From positions 1-46,359 of the IMG/VR virus record IMGVR_UViG_3300019881_000002: a DNA stretch of 46,359 nucleotides, one strand, 5' to 3'. The notes below the pieces were generated by a model. The model was not told where the DNA came from and did not search any database. It saw nothing but the letters and a program-made list of their open reading frames with translations. The stretch comes from a virus. The position numbers and the translations under genes were made by a program. Positions 31,180-38,869 of this stretch are shown here, in pieces. Within the stretch, counting starts at the first letter, position 1. Each line of letters starts with the position of its first letter.

Positions 31180-31550
31180 TGGACGACAAGCAGCAGCTGC
31201 GCGACCTGCGGGCCGCAGTCGAAGCCGTGATCGAGGACGACCACGAGGGCAGCGAGATGCTCGCCATCCTGATCGTCGACCGCGTGATCGACCCGCTAGT
31301 GGCCGACCGTCAACTCCGTGATCCCGCCGAACTCGGCGACGAGGACTACAACGCCGCGATCGAGGCGCTCATTGCCATCTACAGCCGGGACGCCGAGGCC
31401 TTCGTGTCGGTGATCGAGACGGCCCGCGACGAAGAGGCCGTCCACACCACCGACAACGAGGCAAGCGAGTGCGTGGACGACTGCCTGGGCTGCTTCACCG
31501 AGCGCCTCGCGGACGGCATCACGCGGACCGTGAACGGCGGTGGGCACTGA
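31179..31550 (+). CDS. Acidic helical protein, unknown
   Basis: 123 residues, start overlapping the previous stop (TGATG). Almost all helical and acidic (LRDLRAAVEAVIEDDHEGSE; EALIAIYSRDAEAFVSVIET), with three cysteines near the end (ASECVDDCLGCFTE) that may bind metal. No family recognised. Confidence 0.68.
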   Translation: MDDKQQLRDLRAAVEAVIEDDHEGSEMLAILIVDRVIDPLVADRQLRDPAELGDEDYNAAIEALIAIYSRDAEAFVSVIETARDEEAVHTTDNEASECVDDCLGCFTERLADGITRTVNGGGH

Positions 31551-31678
31551 TGCGCAACCGTCTCCTGCTCCTCGGAGCCTGCGCCATCGGCGCCTACTAC
31601 CTGACCCGCGTCTTCCGCGATCTCCCCGACTACGGCGACCTCAACGACGTCGACTTCGGCGACGAGGAGGACCTGTGA
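31550..31678 (+). CDS. 42-residue membrane protein
   Basis: TGATG overlap at the start. Membrane segment LLLLGACAIGAYYLT then an acidic tail (DYGDLNDVDFGDEEDL). Overlaps the next gene by GTGA. Function unknown. Confidence 0.62.
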   Translation: MRNRLLLLGACAIGAYYLTRVFRDLPDYGDLNDVDFGDEEDL

Positions 31679-31824
31679 CCCACCTCGACAACGCCCCCGA
31701 CGTGCCCGGCCCGCTCATCACCGCGACCGCGCTCATCCTCGCCGGGATCGTCTTGTACGCCGTCCTGTTCACCCTCGCGTTCCTGTACGCCCACGGGCGC
31801 GATAAGGCCGAGGAGGACGCGTGA
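31675..31824 (+). CDS. 49-residue membrane protein
   Basis: GTG start in a GTGA overlap. One long hydrophobic segment (LITATALILAGIVLYAVLFT) and a charged end (HGRDKAEEDA). Paired with the preceding small membrane protein. Function unknown. Confidence 0.62.
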   Translation: MTHLDNAPDVPGPLITATALILAGIVLYAVLFTLAFLYAHGRDKAEEDA

Positions 31825-32300
31825 ACAAGCCCAAAGCCATCGGCACCGCGGCAGAGACCGCGGTCGCCCGCTACCTCCAGGCGCACGGCTTCCCCAGCGC
31901 CGAACGCCGGGCCCTGCGCGGCATCGCCGACGCCGGCGACATCACCGGCTGCCCCGGGATCTGCGTCGAGGTCAAAGGGGGAGAGGCGGCGAAGAACGCC
32001 TCGGACCTGCTCGTCGCCGACTGGCTGGAGGAGACGGAGAAGGAGCGGCTCAACGCCCGCGCCGACATCGGCGTGCTGGTGCTCCAGCGCCGCGGCGTCG
32101 GCCCGGCCAACGCGGGCCGCTGGTGGGCCGTGATGCCCTCGCGCGCCGTGACGCTCCTGTCATACCCGGACGCGGTCTTCTACGACGACCCCGACGCGGT
32201 CACGCCGTCCGTCTCCACCCGCATGCACCTCATCGACGCCGTCCAGCTCCTCCGTTGGGCTGGCTACGGCAACCCGCTTCCCGTGGAGGTGAGTGCGTGA
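31821..32300 (+). CDS. Holliday junction resolvase-like PD-(D/E)XK nuclease
   Basis: 159 residues, GTGA overlap. The start KAIGTAAETAVARYLQAHGF supplies the first acidic residue, DAGDITGCPG the second and CVEVKGG the E-x-K, the order of the PD-(D/E)XK core of archaeal-type (Hjc) resolvases. It probably cuts branched DNA made in replication or recombination before packaging. Placed upstream of the WhiB-like, RecB/Cas4-like, ssDNA-binding and primase genes. Confidence 0.75.
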   Translation: MNKPKAIGTAAETAVARYLQAHGFPSAERRALRGIADAGDITGCPGICVEVKGGEAAKNASDLLVADWLEETEKERLNARADIGVLVLQRRGVGPANAGRWWAVMPSRAVTLLSYPDAVFYDDPDAVTPSVSTRMHLIDAVQLLRWAGYGNPLPVEVSA

Positions 32301-32722
32301 TGGCCGCATACGAGACCGCCGCGCTCCCCGGCGACTGGGTCAATGACGCCGCCTGCCGCGGGCGGCCGGACCTCATGGAGGTCGCCGATCCCGGCGACGA
32401 GATGCGCGCCAAGTGGCTGTGCCGGTCCTGCCCCGTCCTCGCCCAGTGCGGTGACTGGGTCCTGGCCCAGCCGCGGCGTATGGACCCGGACGGCGTCGTC
32501 GCCGCGATGAACCACAACGAGCGCGCCTCGCGGCGCCGGAGGACTAACCGGCAGCGGAGGGTGGCCCTGCTCCGGGCCGAGGGCGGGCAGCGCGAGTGCG
32601 GTAGCTGCGGCGAGTCCAAGCCCGCCGCCGAGTTCTACGCACGTCAGAGCCGCTGCAAGGCCTGCTACAACCTGCTCCGGAGCAAGCGGCGGCGCGCGGC
32701 ACGAGAGGCGATGGCGTCATGA
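32300..32722 (+). CDS. WhiB-like protein fused to a zinc-finger tail
   Basis: 140 residues, TGATG overlap. The N-terminal domain has the four-cysteine WhiB pattern: C19 (NDAACRGRPDLM), then C42-x-x-C45-x5-C51 (LCRSCPVLAQCGDW), expected to hold a [4Fe-4S] cluster. A basic stretch follows, then a second domain with CGSCGESKPAAEFYARQSRC and KACYN, a zinc finger also seen in HNH-type proteins. The usual G-[VI]-W-G-G turn is replaced by DPDGVVAAM. Phage WhiB proteins can redirect host transcription; the fusion is unusual. Confidence 0.78.
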   Translation: MAAYETAALPGDWVNDAACRGRPDLMEVADPGDEMRAKWLCRSCPVLAQCGDWVLAQPRRMDPDGVVAAMNHNERASRRRRTNRQRRVALLRAEGGQRECGSCGESKPAAEFYARQSRCKACYNLLRSKRRRAAREAMAS

Positions 32723-33021
32723 AGGCCGACCCGCTCGGCACGCTGCCGATGTTCGACATGCCGGACGCGCCGGTCGCCTTCAAGCCGAAGGTGACGGCCA
32801 CGGCGGGCGCGGCCAAGTGGAGCAAGTACCGGCCGAAGAACCCCGCGACCTGCCACCACTGCACGCTCTACCTGCACCAGAACGGCGGCCGGGGACCGGC
32901 CAGCCAGGACGCCAGGTTCCGGCGTCAGGCCGGTGGCGAGGTCCAGCTCCTGTGCCACTCGCACGCCCAGCTCCAGCGCGAGCAGGACGGCCTGCCCAAG
33001 TTGAAGGAAGGAACGGCGTGA
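32719..33021 (+). CDS. Zinc-finger protein, unknown
   Basis: 100 residues, ATGA overlap. CHHCTLYLHQNGGRGPASQD plus C-H-S-H later (VQLLCHSHAQLQREQ) make a Cys/His metal site similar to small HNH-associated or DNA-associated actinophage proteins. No catalytic asparagine pattern is clear, so a nuclease call is not made. Confidence 0.68.
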   Translation: MKADPLGTLPMFDMPDAPVAFKPKVTATAGAAKWSKYRPKNPATCHHCTLYLHQNGGRGPASQDARFRRQAGGEVQLLCHSHAQLQREQDGLPKLKEGTA

Positions 33022-33146
33022 CCGCTTGCGACTGCTTCCCCCACGGCCCGGACGAGCCGTGCACCTGCGACGGATGCTGGGCCTGCGCCGGGCACGTCAT
33101 GGGCTGCACATGCGACATCGCGTGGGACTGCGAGCACGGCCGATGA
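33018..33146 (+). CDS. 42-residue cysteine-rich protein
   Basis: GTGA overlap. Eight cysteines in 42 residues (CDCFPHGPDEPCTC, CWACAGH, CTCDIAWDC) predict one or two metal sites. Overlaps the next gene by ATGA. Function unknown. Confidence 0.65.
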   Translation: MTACDCFPHGPDEPCTCDGCWACAGHVMGCTCDIAWDCEHGR

Positions 33147-33949
33147 CCGCCGCTGCCGTCCCGGCCACGCCGCGCGACATGGACATCGTCCGCGACGAAC
33201 TGCTCTGGGCCATCACCGACGCCATCACCAACCACCCCCGCTCCCAGCAGGTCCGCATCGGGCCGAGTGAGATCGGCGTGGCCTGCGCCCGGCGCATCGG
33301 CTACAAGCTCCTCAACCTGCCCGAGGTCAACGATCGGGGCGTGCCCTGGTATCCGACCATCGGTACCGCGATGCACACCTGGCTCGAAGGCGTGTTCGCC
33401 GACCTCAACGACAAGCTGGGGCACGCTGATCGCTTCCTGCTGGAGAACAAGGTCGACGTCGGCGAGGTGGCGGGCCAGGCCATCACCGGCTCGTGTGACC
33501 TGTTCGACACCGTCACCGGCACCGTTGTGGACTGGAAGGTCGTCGGTGGCAAGAGGCTCCGTGCCTACAAGGACGACGGGCCCGGCGAGCAGTACCGGAT
33601 CCAGGCGCACCTGTACGGCCGTGGCTGGCAGCGCGCCGGCCACACGGTACAGAACGTCGCCGTCATGTTCCTGCCGCGCGACCGCGAGCTGAAGAACGCC
33701 TACTTCTGGACCGAGCCCTACGACGAGCAGATCGCCGTCAAGGCCCTCCAGCGCCTTGGTGCCATCCAGTCCCTCACCACCGCCGGGACGGCCGCACTGC
33801 CTCTCCTGCCGACCGCCGACAGCTACTGCCGGTTCTGCCCGTGGCTCATTCCGGGCTCCACAGATCTCTCCGGGGGCTGCCCCGGAGACCCGAAGGCCGT
33901 CGAGCCTTCAACCTCCATCTCATCCCTCATCGCAACGCAAGGAGCATGA
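33143..33949 (+). CDS. Cas4/RecB-like exonuclease
   Basis: 268 residues from the ATG overlapping the previous stop. Motifs in order: RIGPSEIGVACARRIGYKLL, PTIGTAMHTWLEGVF (motif I helix with His), ITGSCDLFD (catalytic Asp), TVVDWKVVG (D-x-K) and EQYRIQAHLYGRGW (Q-x3-Y-type motif). C-terminal cysteines (YCRFCPW ... GGCPG) with the N-terminal one may bind an iron-sulphur cluster as in Cas4. Likely 5'-3' exonuclease for recombination, working with the ssDNA-binding-like protein encoded next. Confidence 0.8.
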   Translation: MTAAAVPATPRDMDIVRDELLWAITDAITNHPRSQQVRIGPSEIGVACARRIGYKLLNLPEVNDRGVPWYPTIGTAMHTWLEGVFADLNDKLGHADRFLLENKVDVGEVAGQAITGSCDLFDTVTGTVVDWKVVGGKRLRAYKDDGPGEQYRIQAHLYGRGWQRAGHTVQNVAVMFLPRDRELKNAYFWTEPYDEQIAVKALQRLGAIQSLTTAGTAALPLLPTADSYCRFCPWLIPGSTDLSGGCPGDPKAVEPSTSISSLIATQGA

Positions 33950-33950
33950 C

Positions 33951-34514
33951 ATGTCCGAGGCAAATGATTTCTTGATGGCGGCCGGCGTCAAGTCGGCCAA
34001 GTTCCCGCTCGTCGGCGCCAAGGTCACCGGCACCATCGCCCGCGAGCCCGAGGTCCAGCAGCAGCGGGACATCAAGGACAACTCGCCGAAGTTCTGGACC
34101 GACGGCAAGCCGATGCAGCAGCTTCAGGTGGTCTTGGCCACCGACGAGCGGGATCCGGCCGACGCCGAAGACGACGGCCAGCGCGCCATCTACGTCAAGG
34201 CCAACATGCAGAAGGCCGTCCGGGAGGCCGTGAAGGCGTCCGGGGCGCCCGGACTGAAGGTCGGCGGGACGCTCACCGTCGCCTACACGGGCGACGGCGA
34301 GAAGAAGCAGGCGGGCTTCAACCCGCCGAAGCTGTACACCGCCGCCTACGTTCCGCCGGCCAACGCCGCGGCGAACGAGTTCCTGAACGGCGGCGAGCAG
34401 CCCGCGCCGGCTCCGGCCATGGCGGGCGCCCCCGCTCCGGCGGGCATCGACCCGGCCGCCCTGGCGGCGCTGGCCACGCTCACCCCCGAGCAGAAGGCGT
34501 CGCTCGGCCTGTAG
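33951..34514 (+). CDS. ssDNA-binding-like (OB-fold) protein
   Basis: 187 residues with AAGGAG upstream of the ATG. The core (AKVTGTIAREPEVQQQRDIK ... PMQQLQVVLATDE ... GTLTVAYTGDGEKKQAGFNP) is a strand-rich OB-type pattern common in actinophage replication operons. The C-terminal 60 residues are a flexible alanine/proline linker ending in a hydrophobic tip (TPEQKASLGL), as in SSB proteins that recruit partners. Sequence identity to true SSB is not evident; called by pattern and neighbours. Confidence 0.68.
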   Translation: MSEANDFLMAAGVKSAKFPLVGAKVTGTIAREPEVQQQRDIKDNSPKFWTDGKPMQQLQVVLATDERDPADAEDDGQRAIYVKANMQKAVREAVKASGAPGLKVGGTLTVAYTGDGEKKQAGFNPPKLYTAAYVPPANAAANEFLNGGEQPAPAPAMAGAPAPAGIDPAALAALATLTPEQKASLGL

Positions 34515-34526
34515 CCCCCGCCCCAG

Positions 34527-34563
34527 CCCGGCCCGACCGCACTTCCCCGGCGGTCGGGCCGGG
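34527..34563 (+). terminator. 14-bp stem hairpin before the primase gene
   Basis: CCCGGCCCGACCGC (34527-34540) pairs perfectly with GCGGTCGGGCCGGG (34550-34563) across a nine-base loop, with no T-run. It separates the recombination genes from the primase-helicase and probably reduces read-through. Confidence 0.75.
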
Positions 34564-34581
34564 CGCCCCCATCCCCCTGAT

Positions 34582-37137
34582 GTGACAGATGAGGTGCACG
34601 TGGACGACGACCAGGCCGCCGGGACACGAGGGCTACTCAGCACCGCACTCGCCCTCGCCGATGCCGGATGCAGCGTGGTCCCCGCCCGCGCCGACGGAAC
34701 AAAAGCACCATTCGCATCCTGGAAGCAGTACCAGCACGAACGCGCCTCACCTGAGCAGATCCATACCTGGTTCAACGTGCATCGGGTCGAGGGGCTCGGC
34801 ATCATCACCGGCGCGGTGAGCGGCGAGCTCGAAATGCTGGAGCTCGAAGGCCGCGCCATGAACGAAGGTCTGCTCCAGACCTATGCCCAGATGCTCACCG
34901 ACCACGGCCTCGAACTCCTCTGGAAACGCGTCGCCGCCGGCTACGCCGAACTCACCCCCTCCGGCGGCCTGCACATCCTCTACCGCGTCGACGGCACCGC
35001 CCGCGGCAACACCAAGCTCGCCCGGCGGCCCGCACGCGAGGACGAGTACACCGACGACGAACGCGCCGTCCTCGAACGCCAACCCGACAAGGTGTTCGCC
35101 CGCGTGCTCATGGAAACCCGCGGCGAAGGCGGGTACGTCGTCGTCGCCCCCTCAGCCGGCCGCACACACGAAACCGGCCGCGCGTGGCTGCTCATCGGTG
35201 GCGGGCCCGGCTCGATCGCCACCATCAGCGAGGACGAGCGGGACAGCCTGTATGCCATTGCGTCGCTGCTGGACACCATGCCCGCCCCCGTGCCACCGCC
35301 GAGTGTTGCCAGCTCAGGATCGTTTTCGGCATCTCCCGGAAACGATCGAGCAAGGCCGGGCGACGACTACAACGAGCGCACCGACTGGGCGGACATCCTC
35401 ACCCCGCACGGCTGGGCGCACATCGGCAACTCCGGTGACGGGCGGCTGTGGCGGCGACCCGGCAAGGACCGGGGGATCTCCGCCACCACCGGCACCGCGG
35501 CCGGCATGGACAACCTGTACGTGTTCAGCTCCTCCACCGAGTTCGACACCGAGACGCCGTACAGCAAGTTCGCCGCCTTCACCCTGCTGGAGCACCGCGG
35601 GGACTACGCCGCCGCGGCCAGGGAACTGGCCCGCCAGGGATACGGGGACCCGATGCCGCACGACGACGAGAACATCCACACCCTCATCGCCGACTACAAG
35701 CCGGAGGTGCATGGGCCGACGCGCGGCAACCTCGCCCTTGTCCCTGATATCCGGCCGGCGCCCCGCGCGGTCAACGCCGACGAGCCGCACCGCGGCCAGC
35801 TCCGTTTCGCCGAGCGCTTCACGCGCCGGTTCGGTGGCGACTTTCTGCACGTCCACGGCATCGGCTGGCACCGCTTCGACGGCGCACGCTGGGCCGAATG
35901 CCTCGACGGCGGCGAGCGCCGTGCCGTCCTCACGCTGATGAAAGAAGCGTTCGGCGAGTTCGCCGACCTGGACTCGGACGCACGCAAGGACCTGTTCAGG
36001 GACATCGGGAAGATCGAGTCGGCCAACGGCGTCAAGGGTGTGCTTGAACTCGCCGCGTCCATGCACCCGTGCACGCTCGCCGGCCAGGAACTCGACGCCT
36101 CGCCCTATCTGCTCAACACCAAGACGGGCACCGTGGACATCGAGGCGGGCGTCGCCACACCGCCGGACGCGGCCGACCACCTGTCCAAGGTGACCCGAGC
36201 AGGGTTCGACCCCGAGGCTCGCTCTGGCGTCTTCGAGGCGTTCCTGGAGCGCATCCAGCCCGACGGCGACGCTCGCGCCTTCCTGGCCCGCCAGCTCGGC
36301 TCGTCCCTGCTCGGCGTCGTCCGCGAGCACGTCCTGTTCATCTGGCACGGCACCGGCGCCAACGGCAAGGGGACGCTGCGGGACGCCATTCTCAACGCCC
36401 TCGGTGACTACGCTGTGGAGGTCCCGGCGGATCTTCTGCTGGTGTCCAGGAATGCCAATCTGGCGCCGGACAGGATGCGACTCAAGGGCGCGCGAGTGGC
36501 CTTCTGTAGTGAGATCGGGAACGGCGCGAAGCTGGACGAGCCGACCATGAAAAAGCTCACCGGCGGCGACCCCGTGAACGCCAAGATGCTCTATCGGAAC
36601 CCCATTCAGTTCGACCCCTCGCACACGCTTTTCATGCTCACGAACCACCTCCCGCAGGTCCGCGGGGATGACCCGGCGACCTGGCGGCGCATCGTCGCGG
36701 TGCCGTTCGAGACGGTGATCTCGCCGGCCGAGCGTGACGGGGAGCTGCCGGAGAAGCTGAAGGCCGTGCCCGACGCGATCCTGGCGTGGATGTGGCGCGG
36801 CTGGCTCGACTACCAGGCACAAGGCCTCAACCCGCCCGCCAGCGTCCTGGCCGCCACGCGCAAATACCAGCTCGACAGCGACATCCTCGCGCGCTTCCTC
36901 GCCGATGAGGAGGCCGTGTGCCTCGGCCACGGATCGGTGAACTCAGCCGTGCTCTACCGGGCCTTCAAGGACTGGTGCAAGCAGGAGGGCGAGGAGATCG
37001 AGATGACCAACAAGGCCTTTACAGAGGCCATGGAAATCAGGGGTCACACGAAGAAGCGCACCAACCAGGGTTCGATGTGGCAACAGGTCATGATCGTCGA
37101 CAAAAACGCAGGTCAACACTGGAGTGACGGGTCGTGA
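34582..37137 (+). CDS. Prim-pol primase / D5-like helicase
   Basis: 851 residues, GTG start. The N-terminal prim-pol domain (about 10-240) has ALALADAGCSVVPARADGTK, the acidic motif LEMLELEG (E-L-E where D-x-D/E is common), SGGLHILYRV and GGYVVVAPSAG. The C-terminal helicase (about 410-800) has Walker A near 590 (IWHGTGANGKGTLRDAIL), KGARVAFCSEIGNGAKLDE and HTLFMLTNHLPQVRGDD. A winged-helix end (ALYRAFKDWCKQEGE-like) closes it. It primes and unwinds phage DNA and may also act at an origin, as RepPP-type proteins of integrative elements do. Its 3' end overlaps an inverted-repeat structure. Confidence 0.88.
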   Translation: MTDEVHVDDDQAAGTRGLLSTALALADAGCSVVPARADGTKAPFASWKQYQHERASPEQIHTWFNVHRVEGLGIITGAVSGELEMLELEGRAMNEGLLQTYAQMLTDHGLELLWKRVAAGYAELTPSGGLHILYRVDGTARGNTKLARRPAREDEYTDDERAVLERQPDKVFARVLMETRGEGGYVVVAPSAGRTHETGRAWLLIGGGPGSIATISEDERDSLYAIASLLDTMPAPVPPPSVASSGSFSASPGNDRARPGDDYNERTDWADILTPHGWAHIGNSGDGRLWRRPGKDRGISATTGTAAGMDNLYVFSSSTEFDTETPYSKFAAFTLLEHRGDYAAAARELARQGYGDPMPHDDENIHTLIADYKPEVHGPTRGNLALVPDIRPAPRAVNADEPHRGQLRFAERFTRRFGGDFLHVHGIGWHRFDGARWAECLDGGERRAVLTLMKEAFGEFADLDSDARKDLFRDIGKIESANGVKGVLELAASMHPCTLAGQELDASPYLLNTKTGTVDIEAGVATPPDAADHLSKVTRAGFDPEARSGVFEAFLERIQPDGDARAFLARQLGSSLLGVVREHVLFIWHGTGANGKGTLRDAILNALGDYAVEVPADLLLVSRNANLAPDRMRLKGARVAFCSEIGNGAKLDEPTMKKLTGGDPVNAKMLYRNPIQFDPSHTLFMLTNHLPQVRGDDPATWRRIVAVPFETVISPAERDGELPEKLKAVPDAILAWMWRGWLDYQAQGLNPPASVLAATRKYQLDSDILARFLADEEAVCLGHGSVNSAVLYRAFKDWCKQEGEEIEMTNKAFTEAMEIRGHTKKRTNQGSMWQQVMIVDKNAGQHWSDGS

Positions 37138-37210
37138 CGGGTCAACTAGGAGTTTCTACACGAAGGAATGCTCCTAGAAAAGTCACAACAGACCCGTCAC
37201 AACCCGTCAC
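37124..37210. repeat. Nested inverted repeat with paired 10-bp iterons, origin candidate
   Basis: The left arm is two tandem copies of GTGACGGGTC (37124-37143); the right arm is the inverse, GACCCGTCAC plus AACCCGTCAC (37191-37210), matching at 19 of 20 positions. Between them lies a second inverted pair, CTAGGAG (37146-37152)/CTCCTAG (37171-37177). The interior is AT-rich for this genome. Repeats spaced one helical turn, two-fold symmetry and position at the end of the primase-helicase gene suit a replication origin; a terminator or regulatory hairpin is the alternative. Confidence 0.6.
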
Positions 37211-37250
37211 TTTTAGAATTTCGGCTGTTCAGGGGCTTGGGAAAACGATC

Positions 37251-37703
37251 ATGGTTTCAAGATCCACAAGGGATACGCTTTTTGACTGGCTCTCTGACAA
37301 CCGAGCCCCGGAGGCTGTGAAACCAGCCACCCCGATCCCGGCCTGGCTCGCCCGCCGGCGGGGCGACGCCCACCGCGCCGCGGCCCTGCGCCTGTGCCCA
37401 AGCTGCCAGGCCCCCACGCTCGTCGGCCTCGACGCCGACGTCACCGCCTTCACCGCCCGCGCCGACATCCTCCCCCTCAACGAATTGGGGGAGACCATCG
37501 CGCTCTTGTCCGGGCGTCCCACCTATGACCTGGTGACCAATGGCGGGCGGAAGGAATTGACCCGCCGCGAGGAATGGAACATCAGTGGCACTCGCCGGTA
37601 TCCGGTGCTGGCCGCGCACAAATGCGGTGTGGCGCTGAACGCCTATGCCGCGCCCGTGAAGCACGTAGCGAGAAAGGCGATATCCCATGTCCCTCAATAC
37701 TGA
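37251..37703 (+). CDS. Zinc-finger protein, unknown
   Basis: 150 residues from ATG 37251. The open frame extends to a GTG at 37134, but that part runs through the inverted repeat and has unlike composition. Helical N-terminus (TRDTLFDWLSDNRAPEAVKP), a CPSCQAPTLVGLDAD zinc finger, and later cysteine and histidines (VLAAHKCGVALNAY). Early actinophage proteins of this type are common; function unknown. Overlaps the next gene by 17 bases. Confidence 0.65.
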   Translation: MVSRSTRDTLFDWLSDNRAPEAVKPATPIPAWLARRRGDAHRAAALRLCPSCQAPTLVGLDADVTAFTARADILPLNELGETIALLSGRPTYDLVTNGGRKELTRREEWNISGTRRYPVLAAHKCGVALNAYAAPVKHVARKAISHVPQY

Positions 37704-38100
37704 GACCAACTTCATTGGCCACGATGGCCGCGAGTGCGGCGAGCACCGGACCGTGGGTCCGCATCGAGCGTGGTGTTTCGACTGCACCGAGTGGTGCTAC
37801 CCGGAGGCGCCATGCGTGCGCTGTGAAGCGCCGAAGGTGGAGGGCGCACGGGACCGCTGGAAGGCCCGCGCCGAGCAGGCCGAGGAGCAGGTGGCAGCGA
37901 TCCGTACGCTCATTACCGAGGACTACGGCGAGGATTACGGCGACGAGGACGTGCCCGCCGCTGTCGAGCGGCTGATGCGTCACCTCAGCGAGCACGAGGC
38001 GAACGTGCAGTGCATCCTCCAGGCGAAGAACGCAGCGATCGAGCGGCTCCAGGCTGAGCGGGATACGCCGCCCGGTCACCTGTTCGGCGGTGGCCGATGA
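37687..38100 (+). CDS. Zinc-finger plus coiled-coil protein
   Basis: 137 residues. Cysteine-rich N-terminus (ECGEHRTVGPHRAWCFDCTE, CYPEAPCVRCEAP) followed by a coiled coil (RDRWKARAEQAEEQVAAIRT ... LQAKNAAIERLQAERD). Not recognised; the layout suggests a nucleic-acid or protein adaptor. Overlaps the next gene by ATGA. Confidence 0.68.
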   Translation: MSLNTETNFIGHDGRECGEHRTVGPHRAWCFDCTEWCYPEAPCVRCEAPKVEGARDRWKARAEQAEEQVAAIRTLITEDYGEDYGDEDVPAAVERLMRHLSEHEANVQCILQAKNAAIERLQAERDTPPGHLFGGGR

Positions 38101-38228
38101 TCTGCCCGCCTTGCGCCCGCCCCGGCCATGACCCCGCGTCCTGCCGTGACCCGGTGACGTGTCCATGCGCGCACCAGAGCCCCGCTGACGCCATGACGGT
38201 CGTGACTGCGGAGAGGGACGAATCATGA
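38097..38228 (+). CDS. 43-residue cysteine-rich protein
   Basis: Starts in an ATGA overlap and ends in another with the next gene, so it is well placed in the operon. Six cysteines (MICPPCARPGHDPASC, VTCPCAHQ) with histidines form knuckle-like pairs. Function unknown. Confidence 0.6.
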   Translation: MICPPCARPGHDPASCRDPVTCPCAHQSPADAMTVVTAERDES

Positions 38229-38479
38229 GCGAGGAGATCACCGGCCGCGAACTGCTGGCCATCCGTGCCCGCACTGCTCGCGCTGGCTACGGCCTGCACC
38301 AGAGCCTCACCGTGACTGAAGCGGACCGGGATGCGCTCCTGCGCGAGGTGTACCGGCTCCGTGCCGACGCCCTGAGGCTTATGCGCGCCGAGGAGAGCCC
38401 CGCTGCGGCCCTCACGCCCGTGACTGCGGCTGCGGAGGCGCACGGTGAGACGACAGAGGCGCAGGAGGGCTCACGATGA
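38225..38479 (+). CDS. 84-residue helical protein, unknown
   Basis: Starts MSEEITGRELLAIRARTARA and is helical (TEADRDALLREVYRLRADAL), with an alanine/threonine-rich tail. The next gene also starts MSEEI, so the pair may share an origin. ATGA overlaps on both sides. Confidence 0.62.
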   Translation: MSEEITGRELLAIRARTARAGYGLHQSLTVTEADRDALLREVYRLRADALRLMRAEESPAAALTPVTAAAEAHGETTEAQEGSR

Positions 38480-38739
38480 GCGAGGAGATCCCCGAGGGGC
38501 TCGTCAACTACCTGGCCACGATGGACCGTTACCGGGCCCAGCAGGTCGACGCCGCCTTGGAAGCGCGGACACCGGACGAGCTGGTCTTGATGAAGGAAGC
38601 AGCCGTCATGGCCTACGTGCAGGGCATGCAGGCCGGGCGAGACGTCCCGATCCCGAAGAACACGGCCTTGTTGCGGATGGTCGTCGGCGCGTGCCTCGCC
38701 ATGCCGGATCTGTATCCGGCGATCAGCGGAGAGGGCTGA
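38476..38739 (+). CDS. 87-residue helical protein, unknown
   Basis: Reads MSEEIPEGLVNYLATMDRYR, AQQVDAALEARTPDELVLMK and a hydrophobic C-terminal helix (LLRMVVGACLAMPDLYPAI). Soluble and helical; family not recognised. Start overlaps the previous stop. Confidence 0.65.
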   Translation: MSEEIPEGLVNYLATMDRYRAQQVDAALEARTPDELVLMKEAAVMAYVQGMQAGRDVPIPKNTALLRMVVGACLAMPDLYPAISGEG

Positions 38740-38740
38740 G

Positions 38741-38869
38741 ATGGGACTTACGTGGGAGACCGGCGAGATCGAGTGGCTCGACGAACCCGATCCGGAGCTG
38801 GAGGCGCTTGCCGCGCTGGACCGCCTCAACGACCGCTTCGCCATCGTCGTATCCGGGGGGCCCGAGTGA
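38741..38869 (+). CDS. 42-residue acidic protein
   Basis: ATG one base after the previous stop; reads MGLTWETGEIEWLDEPDPEL followed by a helix (EALAALDRLNDRFAIVVSGG) and ends in a GTGA overlap with the next gene. Acidic; function unknown. Confidence 0.58.
   Translation: MGLTWETGEIEWLDEPDPELEALAALDRLNDRFAIVVSGGPE

Noticed and set aside
32719-33021. HNH homing endonuclease
   Set aside because: CHHC and CHSH metal ligands are present but the His-Asn-His catalytic pattern is not clear.
35314-36930. 538-codon minus-strand open frame opposite the primase-helicase
   Set aside because: Shadow of the primase coding strand; no start signal or recognisable domain.
37134-37250. Coding start of the gene after the primase at GTG 37134
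   Set aside because: The first 39 codons would run through the inverted repeat and have different composition; ATG 37251 begins the protein-like part.
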